This document shows positions 25,759 through 37,900 of a stretch of DNA of 64,000 nucleotides, in pieces. Numbering within the stretch: the stretch's first letter is position 1; every line of letters begins with the position of its first letter. The position numbers and the translations under genes are program-made. Source of the DNA: CAIZQW01 sp942493055 (lineage in GTDB: Bacteria; Verrucomicrobiota; Kiritimatiellia; RFP12; UBA1067). Under the pieces are notes generated by a model that was not told the DNA's origin, ran no database searches, and worked only from the letters and a program-made list of their open reading frames with translations. The stretch is from contig OW818680.1 of NCBI GenBank assembly GCA_942493055.1, positions 3,658,001-3,722,000 on the forward strand. Direction: 5' to 3'.

Positions 25759-28257
25759 TTAAAAGAGGGTTAATTGATTGGAAGGGTCTTGATTTTTCTT
25801 TTTGGTCGGGGGTCTGGCGAGTTTGGGCAGGCCAGCCTCAAGTTCACCCTCTTCGAGGTTGGCTAAAATTTCATTGGAGCGATTGATGACCTCGTCCGGC
25901 ATGCCGGCAAGGCGTGCGACATGGATCCCATAGCTCTTGTCTGCAGTGCCCGGCGCGATTCGTCGCAGGAAGACCACGCTGTCGCCATGTTCGCGCACCT
26001 GGACCGTGTAGTTTTTCACGCCCTGGAGCGTGATGGCCAGGTCGGTGAGTTCGTGATAGTGCGTGGCGAAGAGGGTCTTGGCCTTGACGCGGGGGACATT
26101 ATGCAGATACTCCGCGACTGCCCAGGCGATACTGATGCCGTCGAAGGTGCTGGTCCCGCGTCCGATCTCATCGAGTACGATCAGGCTCTTCTCCGTGGCA
26201 TTGTTCAAAATGTTGGCGGTCTCCTGCATCTCCACCATGAAGGTGCTGCGGCCGCGGGCGAGGTCATCACCGGCGCCCACGCGTGTGAAGACGCGGTCGA
26301 GGAGGCCGATCTTCGCGATACGGGCCGGGACAAAGGAGCCCAGGTGGGCCATGATGGCGATCAGCGCGACTTGCCGGATATAGGTCGACTTGCCGGCCAT
26401 GTTCGGTCCGGTGATCAGCATGATCTGGTTGCGGGTGCAGTCGAGCAGCGCGTCATTGGGGACGAACTGTTCGGCGTCGGGAAGCTGTTCAATGACGGGG
26501 TGGCGGCCATCCTTAATGATCAGCGTATCATCCAGTGTCATTTCGGGGCGGACATAGCCGAGCGCGAGGGCCCGGTCTGCAAACGAAGCCAAGACATCCA
26601 GTTGCGCCAGCGCATCGGCGGTCTCCTGGATTTCAGCTGTATGGGTGGCGACGCGCTCCCGGATTTCGCAAAAGAGCTCAAATTCCATGGCGACGGCTTT
26701 GTCCTGTGCGCCGAAGATCTTCTGCTCGTACGTCTTCAGCTCCGGAGTGATGAAGCGTTCCGCGTTCACGAGGGTCTGGCGGCGTTCATACTCCGGGGGT
26801 GCGGAGGCAGCCTGGCCCTTGGAAATTTCGATATAAAAGCCGAAGATCTTGTTGTGGCGCACCTTGAGGGTCTTAATACCGGTCCGGTCCTGTTCGGAGG
26901 CTTGGTATTTGGCGAGCCAGGCATGGCCCTCCGAGGCTAGGGCCCGAAGCTCGTCCAAATCCTTATTATAACCGCTACGAATGATGCCGCCGTCCTTGAG
27001 TCCGATCGCGGGCGAGTCATCAAGGGCCGCATGGATCAAGTCCACCAGTTCCGGCAGGGGGTGGATGCGGCTCGAAAGCTCGGTCAGCAGCGCATTGCCT
27101 GTTTTCGCCAGGCAGTCCCGGATTTCGGGCATTGGAAGGAGTGAGCCTTCTAACGCCTTCACATCACGGCCGTTACACCGATTCGCGTTGATTCGGGCGA
27201 TCAATCGTTCCAAGTCGCGGATGCTCGAAAACTTTTCACGTAAGTTGTTTAAAATAATACGATTACGAGTAAAAAACTCAACGGTGTCCAAGCGTGCATG
27301 GATCTCGGCCTGCTGTCGGAGCGGGCGGACGATCCAGGAACGGAGCAGGCGTGCGCCCATGGGTGTCTGGGTGTTGTCCAGGACCCCCAGAAGCGTATGC
27401 TCCCTGGCTTTGCCCCGCTGGGGGATCAGATCGAGGTTGCCGCAGGTGTTGTCATCCAGCATCAGGAAGTGGGCGGAGTGACGGATCTGGAGGGAGCGGA
27501 TGTGCCCCGCGTTGTGGTGAAGCTGCTCGCAGACATACTGCATCAGGGCGCCGGACGGGCAGACGAGGGCCGGGACGCCCTCGCAGCCGTAGCCCTGGAG
27601 GGAATGGACCTTGAAATGACGCAAGAGCCGGTCATACGCGCAATCATACTCCAGCGTCCAGTCATCAATCGTCGTCACGGCCCCTGCGATCGACGGGATC
27701 AGGATATGCGAAAGGCGGGGGTCTGACTGTTGCGACTGACCGACCAGGCACTCGCTCGGGGAGTAGCGCTTCAACGCCTCTGTCAGCGCGTCGATATCCG
27801 GGAGCAGTTCAGCCATGAATACGCCTGTCGAGAGGTCGAGCAGGGCGAGCCCGACAGCACTGTTTTGGAGATAAAGGGCGGCCAGGAAATTATTGCGCGC
27901 GGAATCCAGGATTTCGTCCTCGGTGACCGTGCCGGGCGTGATGACGCGGGTGACCTCCCTGCGGACGATTCCTTTGGCCTGGCTAGGATCCTCCATCTGG
28001 TCGCAGATGGCTGCTTTTTTCCCAGCCCGGATCAGTTTGGCGAGATAGGCGTCAATGGCATGGTAAGGCACGCCGCACATGGGCGTCCCGCCGCGCTGTG
28101 TCAGCGCGACGCCGAGGATGGGGGCGGCTGCGCGGGCATCTTCAAAAAACATCTCATAAAAGTCGCCGAGACGAAACAGCAGAATTACGCCCTCCGGTAA
28201 TTCGGCCTTGATTCGCCGATACTGCCGCATCATAGGAGTGAGTTCTTCAGAAGACAT
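25759..28257 (-). CDS. mutS: DNA mismatch repair protein MutS
   Basis: 832 residues, the MutS1 type. The mismatch-reading Phe-x-Glu is present in GDFYEMFFEDA (about residues 31-41). The ATPase domain has Walker A GPNMAGKST (about 617-625), VEMQETANILNNAT, Walker B LIVLDEIGRGTSTFDG and the signature FATHYHEL. The C-terminus, QLTLF, resembles the beta-clamp-binding motif. No mutL is in the window. It is divergent from the lipoprotein gene at 28426, with 168 bases between. Confidence 0.98.
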   Translation of the reverse strand: MSSEELTPMMRQYRRIKAELPEGVILLFRLGDFYEMFFEDARAAAPILGVALTQRGGTPMCGVPYHAIDAYLAKLIRAGKKAAICDQMEDPSQAKGIVRREVTRVITPGTVTEDEILDSARNNFLAALYLQNSAVGLALLDLSTGVFMAELLPDIDALTEALKRYSPSECLVGQSQQSDPRLSHILIPSIAGAVTTIDDWTLEYDCAYDRLLRHFKVHSLQGYGCEGVPALVCPSGALMQYVCEQLHHNAGHIRSLQIRHSAHFLMLDDNTCGNLDLIPQRGKAREHTLLGVLDNTQTPMGARLLRSWIVRPLRQQAEIHARLDTVEFFTRNRIILNNLREKFSSIRDLERLIARINANRCNGRDVKALEGSLLPMPEIRDCLAKTGNALLTELSSRIHPLPELVDLIHAALDDSPAIGLKDGGIIRSGYNKDLDELRALASEGHAWLAKYQASEQDRTGIKTLKVRHNKIFGFYIEISKGQAASAPPEYERRQTLVNAERFITPELKTYEQKIFGAQDKAVAMEFELFCEIRERVATHTAEIQETADALAQLDVLASFADRALALGYVRPEMTLDDTLIIKDGRHPVIEQLPDAEQFVPNDALLDCTRNQIMLITGPNMAGKSTYIRQVALIAIMAHLGSFVPARIAKIGLLDRVFTRVGAGDDLARGRSTFMVEMQETANILNNATEKSLIVLDEIGRGTSTFDGISIAWAVAEYLHNVPRVKAKTLFATHYHELTDLAITLQGVKNYTVQVREHGDSVVFLRRIAPGTADKSYGIHVARLAGMPDEVINRSNEILANLEEGELEAGLPKLARPPTKKKNQDPSNQLTLF

Positions 28258-28318
28258 AGGTGTGAATTTTTACAGGTTAAAGGGTTTTAGTCAATCCAAA
28301 AAAAAAGCATTTTTACCC

Positions 28319-28348
28319 TTGTTTACAACAGTAGGTTCATGGTATGAT
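28319..28348 (+). promoter_or_regulatory. promoter candidate upstream of the lipoprotein/giant protein genes
   Basis: TTGTTT at 28319-28324 and TATGAT at 28343-28348 with an 18-base spacer. The -10 is good and the -35 poor. The rest of the mutS-lipoprotein spacer shows only A- and T-rich runs. Confidence 0.4.
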
Positions 28349-28425
28349 ACTGAAACTTTTGTGTAGTGTATTTTTCTCTTTTAGAGGGGGGAAGCGTGTC
28401 TTTTTACAGTTAGGAATGTAGCTTT

Positions 28426-28938
28426 ATGCGGTGTGTGTGTAAGCCTATATTGTGTGGTTTTAACCGGTATGCTGGGGTTTTCGGGCATGCGCTGCTGCTG
28501 CTGTTCATTGTTTTAGTGCTCTCCGGATGCAAGCGTAAAGAGACGGTTAAACTGGAGGAGGTCTACTCCAATCGTGCGAATGACAAAGGTTACATCGCCT
28601 CGCTCATGACCAATCGCCAGCAGCAAGCCCAGGATAACCGGTCGCTTTTCGCCCTTTCCCTGAAGATGACGCAATGTGTGACGCGCGTCAAAGCGACGCT
28701 TCCCGCTGAAGCCACAGATGAGGCGTTAACCAAGGCGCTGGCGGCTGATTCAGAGTGGGGTGCGTTGGATGAGCAATTCAAAAAGCTGGACGCAGGTGCC
28801 AAAGCCACGAAGCAGCAGGCAGAGAACTTAATTCGCATGCGCATGCAGGAAGAGGCGCGTGCGCATCAAGCTGTTTCTGAAGGGAAAGCAAAGGCCATTG
28901 ATGGCGGCTCGGGGCCCAAGAGGGTCGAGAAAAAGTAG
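28426..28938 (+). CDS. small lipoprotein of unknown function
   Basis: 170 residues. A long signal peptide ends in the lipobox VLSGC (Cys about residue 35). The mature part is charged and predicted helical, ending in a Lys/Arg-rich tail; no domain is recognised. AGGA lies ten bases before the ATG; internal starts nearer the hydrophobic segment are possible. It lies 46 bases upstream of the giant secreted protein and is probably on the same transcript. A structural or assembly role for that protein is a guess from position alone. Confidence 0.7.
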   Translation: MRCVCKPILCGFNRYAGVFGHALLLLFIVLVLSGCKRKETVKLEEVYSNRANDKGYIASLMTNRQQQAQDNRSLFALSLKMTQCVTRVKATLPAEATDEALTKALAADSEWGALDEQFKKLDAGAKATKQQAENLIRMRMQEEARAHQAVSEGKAKAIDGGSGPKRVEKK

Positions 28939-28984
28939 CGCAAGGATTTTCACTGATTTAATCAGTTTAAACTGGAGAAACAAA

Positions 28985-31900
28985 ATGAATACTAAAAAAC
29001 GATTCACAATGATGTTAAAGAAGATGGTACTCCCCTTCATCGCGTGCGGTGTGATGGGCGTGACAAGTGCGTATGCGCAGGGAGATATTATCGGATTCTA
29101 CTCTCCGTCAGCCAATTCGTCCTTTACAGCGCCTGGCGCCACGGTGGAGTTCACCATTCGCCTCTACGGAACGATTGTGGTCTCCAATCTGTTCAACACG
29201 ACGTATGCTCAGCCGGAGATTCGCATGCAAGTCGGCTCCGACGGCTCCTCCTCCACGGCATATGCAACGCTCATCCGGTCGGAATGGACGGTTGCGCCTT
29301 TCAATTTGCTAAACCGTACAGATCTGACCTTCTCCTATACGATCCGCCCAGGGGATATGGCAGACCCTCTGAAGATTTTCTCAACGTCGTCATCGGGTTT
29401 TACGATTGTCCCGAACCAATGTTGGATTTATAAGGCCTACTCAGACGGAAGCTGGAGCAATGTCACGTGGAAGGTTGACAACAACCTCTATAATCAGCCT
29501 GGCAATAATGACATGGACACCGGACTTATAACACAGGGCGACTTTGATCTCTCGTCCCAAAATATTCGTATCACCACCCTGAGTTTTGACGATGCGAACA
29601 GTCCCACCACCCTGATCGCACGCCAGCCTTCGACCCTGTGGCGCATCAAGTCAGGCGCGACGAACAGCGTGCCGGTAAAAGTCATGATCTGGACACCGCA
29701 CACGAATGTGCTCCAGATCGGTTCAATTCCGAACCAGGCCCTGGAGGTGACGATCCCCGCTGGCCAGGACTTTGCGGACTTTGCGATCAAGGGCTTGGAT
29801 ACAAACGCAATTCCAACGATTGCAATGGTTTATGCACAGCGCCCTTCAGACTATAAGCCGCCGAGTCTTACGAACTCTATTAGCCGCGCAGTCACCATTG
29901 AACCGCCTGGAGCACCGACCATCAGCTTGGAGTTCCTGAACGGCCAGTCAACGATGTCGATCTCAGAGACAAACGAAGTGGAAACGGGGCTGTTCCGGAT
30001 CGTTCTCTCGGAGTCGAATCCGAGCCGTGTCTATGTCGACTTTTCCATCGCGCATCAGCCGAGCACAACAACAAATATCGTGATTACACCCCAGCCTGGC
30101 GGGTTCTTCGTCAATGCCGGCCAGGAGCGGTCAGTGTATTACCCCTTCAGTGCCGTAAACGGTACAAAAGAGAGCAGCCGGGCTCCGTATGTACGCGTCA
30201 TGCCGTCCGCCACGAATACGACCAAGTATACGATGCAGTCAGCCGGGGTCATCAACGTCGGCAATGTCCCGCCGACCGTCCAGTGGTACCCGCCGGCCAT
30301 TGCCGATGAAAACACGCCCGTGGCCTTTGAGTGGAGCGACTTGATCGATGTGGATGCGGATCTGGCCAGAGGGGTCGCTTTCAAGTGGAACTTCGGTGAT
30401 GGCCCCTCCATTACCCAGACCAACTTCACGACGTCCGGAATATTCAACAAGACCTATATTAACGTGGGTAACACGCCCAGAAGCTACACGGTCACATTGA
30501 CGGTCACAGATGCGGATGGCGGAGTCTACACCTTGCCGTCACACACGATTATCGTCTCTCCGGCACCCAAACCGGCAAATGTCGCGGTCGTTGTGGACCG
30601 TGCCGACTTCACCTATCTAGAGGGTGATACCACGGCCAAATACAGGGTTGTACTTTCGGTTCCCGCTTTACAAAACACAATTGTGTCGCTCGTGGGTACC
30701 TATGTGACCGATAGCACCTCCTCGGATGACTGTCTGACGCTGACGGTCACCAATAACATTTTCATTGCCACGGGCCTGACAAGTTCCGTACCGTATTCCA
30801 TGACCCTTAAAGATGGCACGGCAAAGACTGCCTCGGGTATTCTGATTACACCGACCATTACCAATGCGGCAGCACAAGCTCAGTATCCGGGCGTATCTCC
30901 CGCGATTGTCGTTATCGAGAACGTCGCCCCGGGGATCGACACGGTTCCGACCTGCCAGCCCACGACATCCGCTCTGCCCCCCTATAATGCCATTGAGCTG
31001 GGCAAGCCCTTCGGCTTCCGCTACAAGGCCACAGACATTGTCGCCGACGTGAACGGAACGCCGCCAATCAGCGTGCAGTTCCAGTTTGAAGATGGGACGA
31101 CCAAGACATCGATTGGTGCAAATGGTACCGTCACCAATACCTTCACCGCGCTCGGCGCGCAGACGGTGACGATGGTCGCCACGGACAAGGATGGTGGAGA
31201 GCGCACGGTCACCTTCCCGATCATGGTGGTTCCTCCCTTACCCCCGCCATCCGTCACAGTTGTGGATTACCCCGTCTTTATTGCAGAAAATGATACGACG
31301 GCCAAGCAACTGACAGTCATGTTGTCGCAGACGCCCGTCTCGGCCGGCATCATCACCCCCGTGACTGTCTATCTTGATGTGACACCCGCCAATAGCGCAG
31401 TGAACGGAGCAGTCACCATTCCTGCCAGCGTCACCTTCTTCTCGTCACAATCGACCAAGCAGGTGAACTTCACAGTCCAGGACGGTACGCCCTTGAGCCA
31501 AATCGCAGGATTTACGGTCACGCCTCGCATTGTCGCCGGAGATCCCGGGTCAACCCTGTACACGCAGTTCCAGCCCGGCCAGGTTTTGGTGCAAAATGTG
31601 GCGCCTGTCTTCCTGCAGCCGGTTGACGGCAGCACCAATACAGTTGCAACCGTTGGTCAACCGCGTACCTTCAATTGGTCGATTCGCGATGTCACGGCCG
31701 ATCTGCCGACCATGAACCTTTTCTGGGACTGGGGTGACGGCACGAGCTCCACAACCACGGGCGGCTCCGGGTCAACCACGCATACCTATAACGCAGCATC
31801 ATCACAGGTCTCTGTGACAGTGACAGCAACGGATAAGGATGGTTACTTCTCGGTCATCAGCTTCTATGTGACGGTCAAGGACTCCAAGCAGGTCATTGCC

Positions 31901-34900
31901 TTGCCCATCGGGCCCAACACAGCAGGTTTCAACGGGTATACCGATTTAGGGACTGGCACGATCGTCGCCCCTGCGGCGAGCCCCTCGCTCTGGAATGCGA
32001 CTGAGTTCTTCTACACCTTCTACTTCAGCGCGGATGCCATGACCGCGCAACTGCGCGCCATCCCCACCCCGACTCCGTTACCTGGGTCTGGCAAACGGAG
32101 TTACTTCTTCGCGTGGGACGGTCCTCTGGCCGCCTTCCAGAATCCGCTGCATGTAACACAGCCGCTCGCACCGGCACAGACCATTATCAATTTGCCGACC
32201 GGAACAGTCGGTACTGGTGGCACGGCTGGCGGTACTGCAACGCTGAACGGTACGATGGTCCAAGTCAGCGCCATCTTTACAGTTGAGTATGATGCAGCTG
32301 ACGTGGAAACCCCCGCAGGCATCAACAACGGCGATCTTAATCAGGATGGCATTCCAGACCGTCTGGTGCAGAGATACTTTATTGATCCAGCCGCCGCAGG
32401 GGGCACGGATACCGCTTTGGATCCGATCTGGTTTGAAAACCTCCGTGCTTTCAACGAAGATGAAGATTTCCTGCCGGTCTATCCGACGGGTGACAATCAG
32501 GGGGTCATTGACTTCCGTCCAGTCGCTAACCCTAATACCGCTGCTGACGCGGTGCCGGTCAATGCCTTCACCGCCTTCATGGAAGTCCGTGGTTACGATG
32601 GTATCCTGGGCACGCTCGATGACCCCATGACGGATCCCACGTTGGAAGACAGTGATGGCGACGGCTACCCGGATGGCTGGGAATATTGGTTCTATTATCA
32701 GTCCCGCTTTGTTCACCGCATGGGCTCGCGTTTCAATCCACGAAATATTGCCCAGGGCGAGGTCATCGACTATTCCGAAATACAGCTTGCGTTTAACCCG
32801 CTCAATCCGCGCAGCACATATACGGAAGCTCGCTGGCGCGAAGATTTTGACAATGACGGTCTTTTGGACATCGAAGAGCTCGTGATCGGTACAGACCCGA
32901 CCAACTGGGACACCGACGGCGATATCATGAACGATGCATGGGAAATCCTCCGTGGTTTCAATCCCCAGGATGGGCGTGACGGAAATCTGGTTGCCCAGAA
33001 CAATCCGGACGGCGATTACTTTGCCATCTCGACAGTGGCCCGTCAACATATTCAGGTGGTAACCACCAATACGGCAGAAAATGAAATTGGTGATTTCGTT
33101 TTCCTCGTTACTACCAACCACTATCTGGTGGCACTCGATACCAACAATGTTCAGGACATGGCGACCCTCACGACAGCTTATCGTTATGGTGATGATGCCA
33201 CAGGGCCTTGGGCTGTAGGACGACCGGTTGCAGCTAATGTTCTGACGCCTAATGATCGCATCGCAGGTCCTGCAGATGTAGCCATCAACGCGATCATCCT
33301 GCACTTCCAGGTGCGTATGGAGAACGGTTTTGATCCGCGTGTCGCTTGGCGCTTGGCTCTTCCCAGATTTGCAGCTGCCTACGTGACGGGTGGTGCGCCG
33401 GCCGGCTGGCCTTATGGCCCCGCTGAACGGTTTGGGCCTTGGCTACCGCCGCATGCGCCAGACACACGTCCATTTACAGCTCTGGATGAATACCTTCTCA
33501 TGAAGTTTATGTATGAACTTCAAATGAATGGAATGATTGGCCCGAATGGCTGGATCGGCCGCTTGACTGCCGGAATCGCAAATACGGCAACGACCCGAAT
33601 CCTGATGCAGGAGGCATGGGCCCGCTTTACCACGCATCCGTGTACGCCTGACACCGATGCCACGCCCGCCTTGTCAGACGGTGTGCCAGACGGCTGGGAG
33701 CTTTATGTTGCCGTGGCAGAAGATCGGGGCGCTTGGCTGGCTGACAACGCCTTCGCCTACTCACCGTGGGATGCGGCGGATGGCGATGGTAACAGGCCTG
33801 ATGACGGCGTGTCTTACCAAGAGGAATATTGGGCAACCGACTCGCTTCCTACTTATTTAAATGCAGCACTCTATTATGGTGCAATAGCTCCAGCTACGAT
33901 TCCTGTTACAGGGACGGCTGCAGTCACTATCCAGCGCCCGGTCGGCCATGCGGACACCTACTGGGTGAATAAATTCTGGCCGACGGATCCATGGAGTACG
34001 GATACCGATGATGATAATGTGAGTGATGGAGGAGAACGCGCCTTCGTCTATGGTAACGCTGTGGATATTGGCGGTATCTGTATAGCCGGTGGCGGATTGA
34101 ATCCGAATTCTGTCGATACCGACCGCGATGCACTGCCGGATGCTTGGGAAAGTCAGTTTGCAGGAGCTCCTGTTGCCGCGGATGGAACAACGACACTGCC
34201 TCCAGTGCTCCCGGGGCAGCCAGCAATCGCTGTTGCAATGACCATTACAGACGGGCAGGACGGCACCGTTGCAGACGAGAACAAGGACACGGATTTGGAC
34301 GGACTCCTGAGCTTTGAGGAGTACATGACGCAATCCCTCCGCTGCTACCGCTATGATATTCCTGAACCCAATGCCATGATTAACAATGTAGACTTTGATC
34401 CTGATCCCGTGACTGGACAAGTCGGACAGCCTATGGACAGCACCTTCCAAATAGGTTCGCTGTTTACCGAGGTTGTCATGGAATGGGATCAGTGCCGCCT
34501 AGGATGGCCAGCCACTGCGCCGCTCTGGTGGATGCGTCCTGCAGGTGCGCGTTACTGTTCAACCGATCCGCAGAACCCGGACTCGGACTATGACAACATG
34601 GACGATTATTATGAGATGTACCATGGTATAAATCCGTTGCTCGGCAATGGTATGCGCGCTGACTTGTTAGATGACCGTGTGGCATACGCTTATGGCGCAC
34701 CGGGTTACCCCGTGCCTACAGCGCCACCGCCATTGTCATACGCAAACAACTACTGGACACTTGCTTATGCTTTCGAGAAAGACTTCATACTCTTCCCGTG
34801 GGTGAACGGAATGCCAGACTCGGATCCAGATGCTGACGGCCTTTTGAATTTGGAAGAGATGCTGGCAGTCAATACGCCGTTGGTGGAAAACTATAACACC

Positions 34901-37900
34901 GATCCGTCGCCGATCTGGATGACTGATCCGTCGAATCTGGGAAGTATTACCGCCCGTTTCTATACGCCAAGCAGTTTGATGTATCGTCCGATGTTCTTCT
35001 GGCCGCCAGTGCCAGTACCTCTCTTTACGTACCAGTTCGAGATGAACGAAGGGTATGATACAGATAACGACGGGGGCTCGGACAAAGATGAACTGATTAC
35101 AAACCGGGGTGCAAAGTCTGATCCGCGCGACAGCGAAGATCCGGTTCGTCGTCAGGCGATCTGGTTCAGCGGAAACAATTCTGCTGCTGTATCCCCATTT
35201 ATGTACTCGGATTACGCTTCCATTGCAGGGACCGCATTCGCGGATATGGAGCAGGCGTTCCGCAGCTTCACCGTTGAACTCTGGGCACGTCCCGATTGGG
35301 CGACAAATAATAATGTGCAGATTTTGATTGAACGCGCCTTTGACTATTTGCAGTCAGACGCCAGCCAGGATCCTGCGTCGCCCCGCCTGCGCCGTAATTT
35401 CCTGATCGGCATTGCGCCGGATGGACGCGTCTTTGGCGGATTCGATAATCCAGGTGGGCACGACGAACATACGGACACAGTCCGCCTCTATGGCGAGAAG
35501 ATTGTGTCTAACACGTGGGTCCACTTGGCAGCCCGTATGGATGGACGTACGCAGAAGTTCACCCTATTTGTCAACGGTGTCTCGCAAGGCGAAATGGCAA
35601 CCACATTGATCCCTGCCACAGGCATTGATCCTGTTCGGAGCTACCCGACGCAAGATGCAATAACGGATATTGTCTATCGAGAAGGTGCTTTGACAATAGG
35701 AGCGGGAAGCATCAATCTTACGTCACTTGGAGTCGGTATTAATTTTGGGATGGCGTGGACGCGTGTTGGAACAATAATACCGGTAACATGGGCAGATTAT
35801 AACAACTTCTATCGTGGATGGATCGATGAAGTCCGTGTCTGGGATGGAGCGCGGAGTAATCAGGAGATTAATGATAACTTCAAAAAACGCTTTACGCGCG
35901 ATGACATCCTTGCGAATCGGACACAGATTCTGCAAGAGTTGAATGGCGGCGCTGGTCGTACTGCGCTCTCGACAAACAACTTCCTCTCCCCGATTTTGAT
36001 GAACTATTACACCTTCAACAATCTGTTCAGCGCTGATACTGAGCAATATGTTGCCCAGGTGCCGCGTGGCTTTAATAGTACTGCTGTTAATGATAATCGA
36101 CTGAATGGTAATGCAGCCGGTGCCATGGTTAACTGGTGGAATCGGTGTCCTGTCAAGAATACGGTTTACAACAATTGGCACTACCTGCCGTGGATTGAGA
36201 ACGTGGTGACTCACATGCCGCGCGTGACCCAGCTCGCGAATACGAATGGGCCGGTCGTCTTTGTCAATGATAATGTGGTCTCGGACTCTATCTACTGGAC
36301 ACGCCGTGCAGCAGGTAACCTTGAGGCGCAAAACAGCTTCCCGAACAACAATGATCCCTATGGCTTCACCTACGGTCTAACATCAATGATTGACCTGTTG
36401 CCGATCGGTAGCGCATGGGCCAAGCAGTGCACGGACTTCTGGGATGAGTTGGGCGCGACTGGCAACTGGCTGGAAAACAGCGGGACTACGGATGACGGGC
36501 TTCCGACCTGGTGGATAGCATTGCATGGAACGACTGATGCCTGGACGGACCTCTACACGGGTACCAATGCCTACTATAAGGATAATGGCATGACCAATGG
36601 CGAGGCTTATCAGCGTGACTTGGCCAAGGGCATGCTGCCGAGTGCAGCGAACACCACGGACTACACCGCAGCGTTTGCGCAGATCGCAGACAGCAATGGT
36701 GACGGCATGCCGGACTGGTGGAAGAGCATGTATGGCTTGAGCATCACGGATTCCACAGGCGAAAGCGGTTCGCTGGGCGACCCTGACAAGGATGCGCTCT
36801 CCAACTATGCGGAGTACCAGATTACAGAGGTCTACAAGTTCCGTTACTCGAATCCGCTCAAGTTCAAGACCAATCCTGCGCAGCCGGTCTCGGATTACTT
36901 CATGAAGCCGGCAGGCGGCAGGCTCAACTACGGTGCGATGTTCTCCGACCATGACTTTATCGAAGGCTGGTGGGAGGAGCTCTATGCGCCTGGCGCAGCC
37001 AATCCGTATGTCTTTGATTCCAAGACAGACTATGATTCGGACGGCTGGTCCAACTGGGCTGAAGCGCGTTACAGCCAGGCTGTCGCGTCCGTACGCCCTG
37101 ATCTGCGTGAGCTGGTGATGGTCAACGAAATCACGACCTTCGAGTACCCCGTGCCGATCGTGGCGACACGCCTCAACTACAAGGGCATTCAGACCACCGG
37201 CAATATGATCATCCAGGCGTTCTCGACGTCGGACATGCTCGGTTTTGCGGACGCGACCTGGAATATCGCCTTCGGACAGGCAGCGGCGCAGCAGAATACG
37301 ATGCCGCTCGGGTTCTATGCGAACAAGATCATCCGTACGCGTCTGTCGCCCGGTTCAGTCGTTCCAGGCACCCTCCAGATCCAGTTGACAGACACCTGGA
37401 CAGGGGATGTCGCCCAGAATGGCTTTGACATGAACGGCGTCATTTACGCTAACGGTGCGGGTGGTGCCATGGATGAGATCGGAACCATCAATTACATCAC
37501 GGGTGAAATGGTTCTTAATATGGGAACCTACGAGAACACCGTCATCATCACGGATCAGGCGAACTATCCGCAGCAGCGTGACAGCTATGTGGATTCCCGG
37601 CTCTCCTATTACGAGATGACGTATGAGACCAAGCTTCCCAATGGCTGGCCGCAGAATGTCTATCTGGGCCGCGCCACCACCGGCGCGCTGAAGGAAGGGA
37701 AGAACTATTTCTTCGCCTTCATCGACGTGGACGATAACGGCGCTTGGGATGCTGGCGAGCCTGCAGGACTCGGGACACCGTTCGAGACGGATATCGGCTG
37801 GGATGAGAATGCACTCGACATCCAGTTGACAGACTATACGCCAAACAATCTGCGCCTCTCCCTGACAACAGGTCTGCGCTCAGAGGATGTTATCTTTGGA